From a bacterium 1xD8-48 (GTDB lineage: Bacteria > Bacillota > Clostridia > Lachnospirales > Lachnospiraceae): DNA of 64,000 bases. Below the pieces are notes generated by a model. That model was not told the origin of the DNA. It worked only from the letters and a program-made list of their open reading frames with translations, and made no database searches. The position numbers were made by a program, and so were the translations under genes. Shown one piece after another: positions 61,389 through 64,000 of the stretch. The first letter of the stretch is position 1; every line of letters starts with the position of its first letter. Location: positions 53,046 through 117,045 of the forward strand of contig QZDS01000014.1 in assembly GCA_009917455.1 (NCBI GenBank), given 5' to 3'.

Positions 61389-63144
61389 ATGTTATATCCA
61401 AAAATGAATCAGGCGCGCACGGTCATTGATTTATCGGGCGTATGGGAATTTAAGCTTGGAACGGACGCGGAGCCGGGAGAGCGTATCGACAGGCTGGAAA
61501 TTCCGGAGGTCATTGCGGTTCCCGCATCCTACAACGACCAGAAGGACGAATCACTATGGCTGGGCCTTTTATCAGAGAGAAATCGTGGTGCCCGCGTACA
61601 TGAAAGACGAGAGGAGGGTGCTGCGCTTTGACGCCGTTACCCACAATGCAAAGGTTTACCTTAATCAGGAACTTGTTATGACCCACAAGGGAGGCTTCCT
61701 GCCCTTTGAAATCGACATTACCGACCTGATACCGGCAGGGGAAAAGGCGCTTCTTGGCGTTGCGGTGGATAACCGGGTAAATCACGGCACGCTGCCGGTG
61801 GGAAATGAGGATGTGGCCTTTTTCGGCTCGGACAATCCGGGGATTCCCAGTGTGGAGAGCGCCAAGCAGGCGAGAAAAAAACAGAACTTCCCGAACTTCG
61901 ATTTCTTCAACTTTTCGGGAATCCATCGTCCTGTCCGCATATATACGACGCCGGCGTCTTACATTGAAGACATTGTGTTGGTTCCGGATATTTCCGGGAC
62001 AGACGGAATCGTCAGCTATGAGGTGCGTACCGGCGGGGCGCATTCGGATAATGAGGTTGCCGTAAAAATTCTGGATGAAGACGGAAATTGCGTGGCGTCG
62101 GCAGCAGGCAGAGAGGGAACCGTAACGATTCCCGATGCCAGACTGTGGTGGCCCTTTCCGGGTACGCCCTATCTGTACAGAGCGGAGGTTACCTACGGCG
62201 GGGATATCTATGAGGAAAGCTTTGGCATCCGCACGGTGAAGGTGGAGGGAAGCTCTTTTCTGATTAACGGAGAGCCTTTTTACTTCAAAGGCTTTGGAAA
62301 GCACGAGGATTCGCCTTTTCATGGGAGAGGACTGGATGTGTGTCTGGACGTGAAGGACGTCAACCTGATACATTGGCTGAACGCCAATTCTTTCCGTACC
62401 AGCCATTACCCTTATGCGGAGGAAATGTACGCACTCTGCGACAGGGAAGGGATTGTTATCATCGACGAGACCCCGGCTGTTGGCATCAACGGAGGGGGAG
62501 CCCATGACCCTTATCAGACTTACGGCGTGAAAGAACATCACGAGGAGGTTATCAGAGATTTGGTGGCAAGGGATAAAAATCACCCCTGCGTGGTAATGTG
62601 GTCCATGGGAAACGAGCCGGACACGGAGCATTTTCCACAGTCGGCTTATGACTACTGGCATTCCCTGTATGAGCTTACCCACAGCGTTGACCCGCAGAAA
62701 AGACCCGTTACCTTTGTGTGCTGTCAGAATCATTATGAAAATGACATTGTCACCCGAACCATGGACGTGGTGTGTCTGAACCGGTACTATGGGTGGTACA
62801 ATCTTTCGGGGGACCTGGAGGCGGCCTCCTATGCCCTTAACATGGAACTGGATTTCTGGGAAAAAATTGGCAAGCCGGTGATGATGACGGAATACGGCGC
62901 CGACGCGATTCCGGGCGTTCACAACTGCGTGCCGGAAATGTTCAGCGAAGAATATCAGATGGATTATTACAAAATGCACAGCGACGCCTTTGATAAGAGA
63001 GCGTTTTTCATCGGGGAGCAGGTCTGGAATTTTGCGGATTTCGCAACCATTCAGGGATGCATGAGAGCGGACGGCAACAAAAAGGGACTGCTTACCAGAG
63101 ACAGACGGCCCAAGCTGGCGGCCCACTATTTCAGAAAACGGTAG
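61389..63144 (+). pseudogene. uidA: Beta-glucuronidase (GH2), frameshifted near its start
   Basis: The first 53 codons (MLYPKMNQARTVIDLSGVWE onward) are in one frame up to NDQKDE at about 61547; the rest, starting HYGWAFYQREIVVPAYM, continues in another frame to 63144. The family pattern would have a few more residues between, so a small deletion (length 3n+2) or one inserted base fits. Downstream the enzyme is complete: acid/base Glu in MGNEPD (codon at 62614), nucleophile Glu in MTEYGAD (62890), QVWNFADFAT. It would release glucuronate from glucuronides. AAGGAGG precedes the start. Confidence 0.85.
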
Positions 63145-63193
63145 GGTGAGATTTCGAATTTTGGGTATAAATAGATAGCATAAAAAGAAAAAT

Positions 63194-63235
63194 TCCCTGC
63201 GGAAAAATGTTTTGGGATTACAGTTTCCGCGGGGA
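63194..63235. terminator. Terminator between convergent uidA and ATPase-like gene
   Basis: TCCCTGCGGAAA and TTTCCGCGGGGA pair 11 of 12 around an 18-base loop, with T-rich flanks on both strands. Confidence 0.65.
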
Positions 63236-63239
63236 TGTT

Positions 63240-63944
63240 TTATAAGGCCGCCACATAGTCAAAACCGCTGTCCTCTAAAGAACTTTCAAATTCCAACATA
63301 AGTTCCTTGTTGGGAATCCTGATTTCTCCGTCGTTATAGGATAGTAAACCGTAAATAATCATGGCGGCATAAATTTCTTTCCGGTTTTCGGGGCGTCCCT
63401 GACTGGCGGTATACTCTTTTTTGATTTCAAGCCAAACAGGTATGTGGTTAACCATTTTTATGACGTCTTCTTTCACTTCGTCGATATTGTATTTCAGGAA
63501 AAACAAAACCTCATCCATTTTTCCGGTGGTAGTCCAGTAACTTTTGCATACGCCGTCCTCCAATGCGCATACAACAGAGCTTGGATTATAAATGCGGCTT
63601 CCGTCTCTGGTCTGATATCCGTCGTACCATTCGCTGACATCCTCCAAAGTCAATATGGTCTGCTGCCTGCACAATGCCTCAACTTCTTCCTCTGTAAATC
63701 CGAAATATTTTTCAAAGGAGGGGTCGTTTAACATGGTATATTCTTTAAACATGTTTAACGCGGAGCCGGTGCTGTACCTTTTGATGGGAAGTACGCCGGT
63801 CATATAGGCAAGCGCGACATATGGCCTGTCTTTTAACAAATCTCTTAAAAATTCCAGAAAGTCGGCCTGGTTTTCCGTATACAGGTTGTGACTGAATATA
63901 TAATCCCATTCATCGATAATAAAAATAAACCTGAATCCGTGAAG
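63240..63944 (-). pseudogene. AAA-ATPase-like gene fragment (nuclease-associated family)
   Basis: The frame starts right after an in-frame TAA at 63945-63947 and reads FRFIFIIDEWDYIFSHNLYT (Walker B region), then AYMTGVLPIKRY, SALNMFKEYTM and FTEEEV. This matches the middle of an AAA-ATPase family of gut Firmicutes and Bacteroides that normally ends in a PD-(D/E)XK-type nuclease domain; here the protein stops after FDYVAAL at the terminator, so that domain is gone. The Walker A part would lie beyond the window. Another upstream frame also reads protein-like near 63960, so a frameshift is possible. Confidence 0.6.
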
Positions 63945-64000
63945 TTAATTGTATTTATATGCCAATCTACAATCAGATTGGCAAAAAGTAGAAAATGCAC

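Noticed and set aside
61510..63126. Reverse-strand 538-codon ORF opposite uidA
   Set aside because: Uninterrupted only because of codon bias in uidA; it has no signal, domain or ribosome site.
1..64000. tRNA or rRNA genes and known riboswitches
   Set aside because: No cloverleaf, rRNA segment, T-box, TPP, SAM or similar leader was recognised by eye; a covariance-model scan would be needed to exclude them.

Overview
The window looks like a chromosome segment of a gut Clostridium relative, most likely a Lachnospiraceae member. Reasons: a moderately GC-balanced genome with strong AGGAGG-type ribosome sites; LplB/LplC-type sugar ABC permeases paired with YesN-like membrane AraC regulators; GPH sugar symporters; a YtaF-type sporulation membrane protein; HCH-type cysteine repeat proteins; and an integrative-element remnant with Firmicutes-type mobilisation genes. 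No rRNA, tRNA or CRISPR array was seen. The family-level placement is inference.

Layout. 1-5 kb: the end of a very large surface glucosaminidase with a proline/threonine stalk, then a membrane-bound AraC-type sensor-regulator. 5.3-10.2 kb: a tight operon of a sugar-binding lipoprotein, two permeases and a CE15-like glucuronoyl esterase. 10.6-11.6 kb: a NimA-like flavin-binding domain fused to a GNAT acetyltransferase. 11.6-23.8 kb: carbohydrate genes, namely a GH3 beta-glucosidase, a convergent AraC regulator, a divergent GH2 glycosidase, and a second run of GPH transporter, HAD hydrolase, NagZ-like GH3 and second GPH transporter. 23.9-31 kb: small membrane and cell-surface proteins, a P2-type cation ATPase whose ribosome site lies in a hairpin, a YtaF/MntP-like protein overlapping it tail to tail, an SDR remnant and a beta-CASP metallo-hydrolase. 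31-37 kb: thyA and folA separated by a reverse-strand moxR/DUF58/DUF4129 trio, then ilvE. 37.3-40.5 kb: larB, larC and (convergent) larE for the nickel-pincer nucleotide cofactor, without larA.

About 40.55-50.87 kb is a scrambled integrative-element remnant. It is bounded by inverted partial copies of the 5' end of one conjugative-element regulator gene. It carries a TetR-DUF4177-ABC-small-membrane-protein-KTR operon, an orphan leader/terminator, a histidine-kinase stub, an intact MacB/FtsX-type ABC pair, a truncated sirtuin, a TetR gene divergent from two tiny paralogous membrane proteins, a sigma/response-regulator chimera, an oriT-like hairpin and a deleted mobC. After it come a MarR-controlled heterodimeric ABC exporter (50.9-55.2 kb), a solute-binding lipoprotein next to a 1308-residue hybrid sensor kinase with no permeases (55.3-60.7 kb), a frameshifted uidA beta-glucuronidase (61.4-63.1 kb), and a broken AAA-ATPase-like gene at the right edge.

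Taken together, the left two thirds reads as uptake and breakdown of plant or mucin glycosides, including glucuronate-bearing ones (CE15-like esterase, GH2, GH3, uidA). The right third combines decayed mobile DNA with drug/peptide exporters and sensory genes. All family calls are from reading translated motifs; no database search was run.
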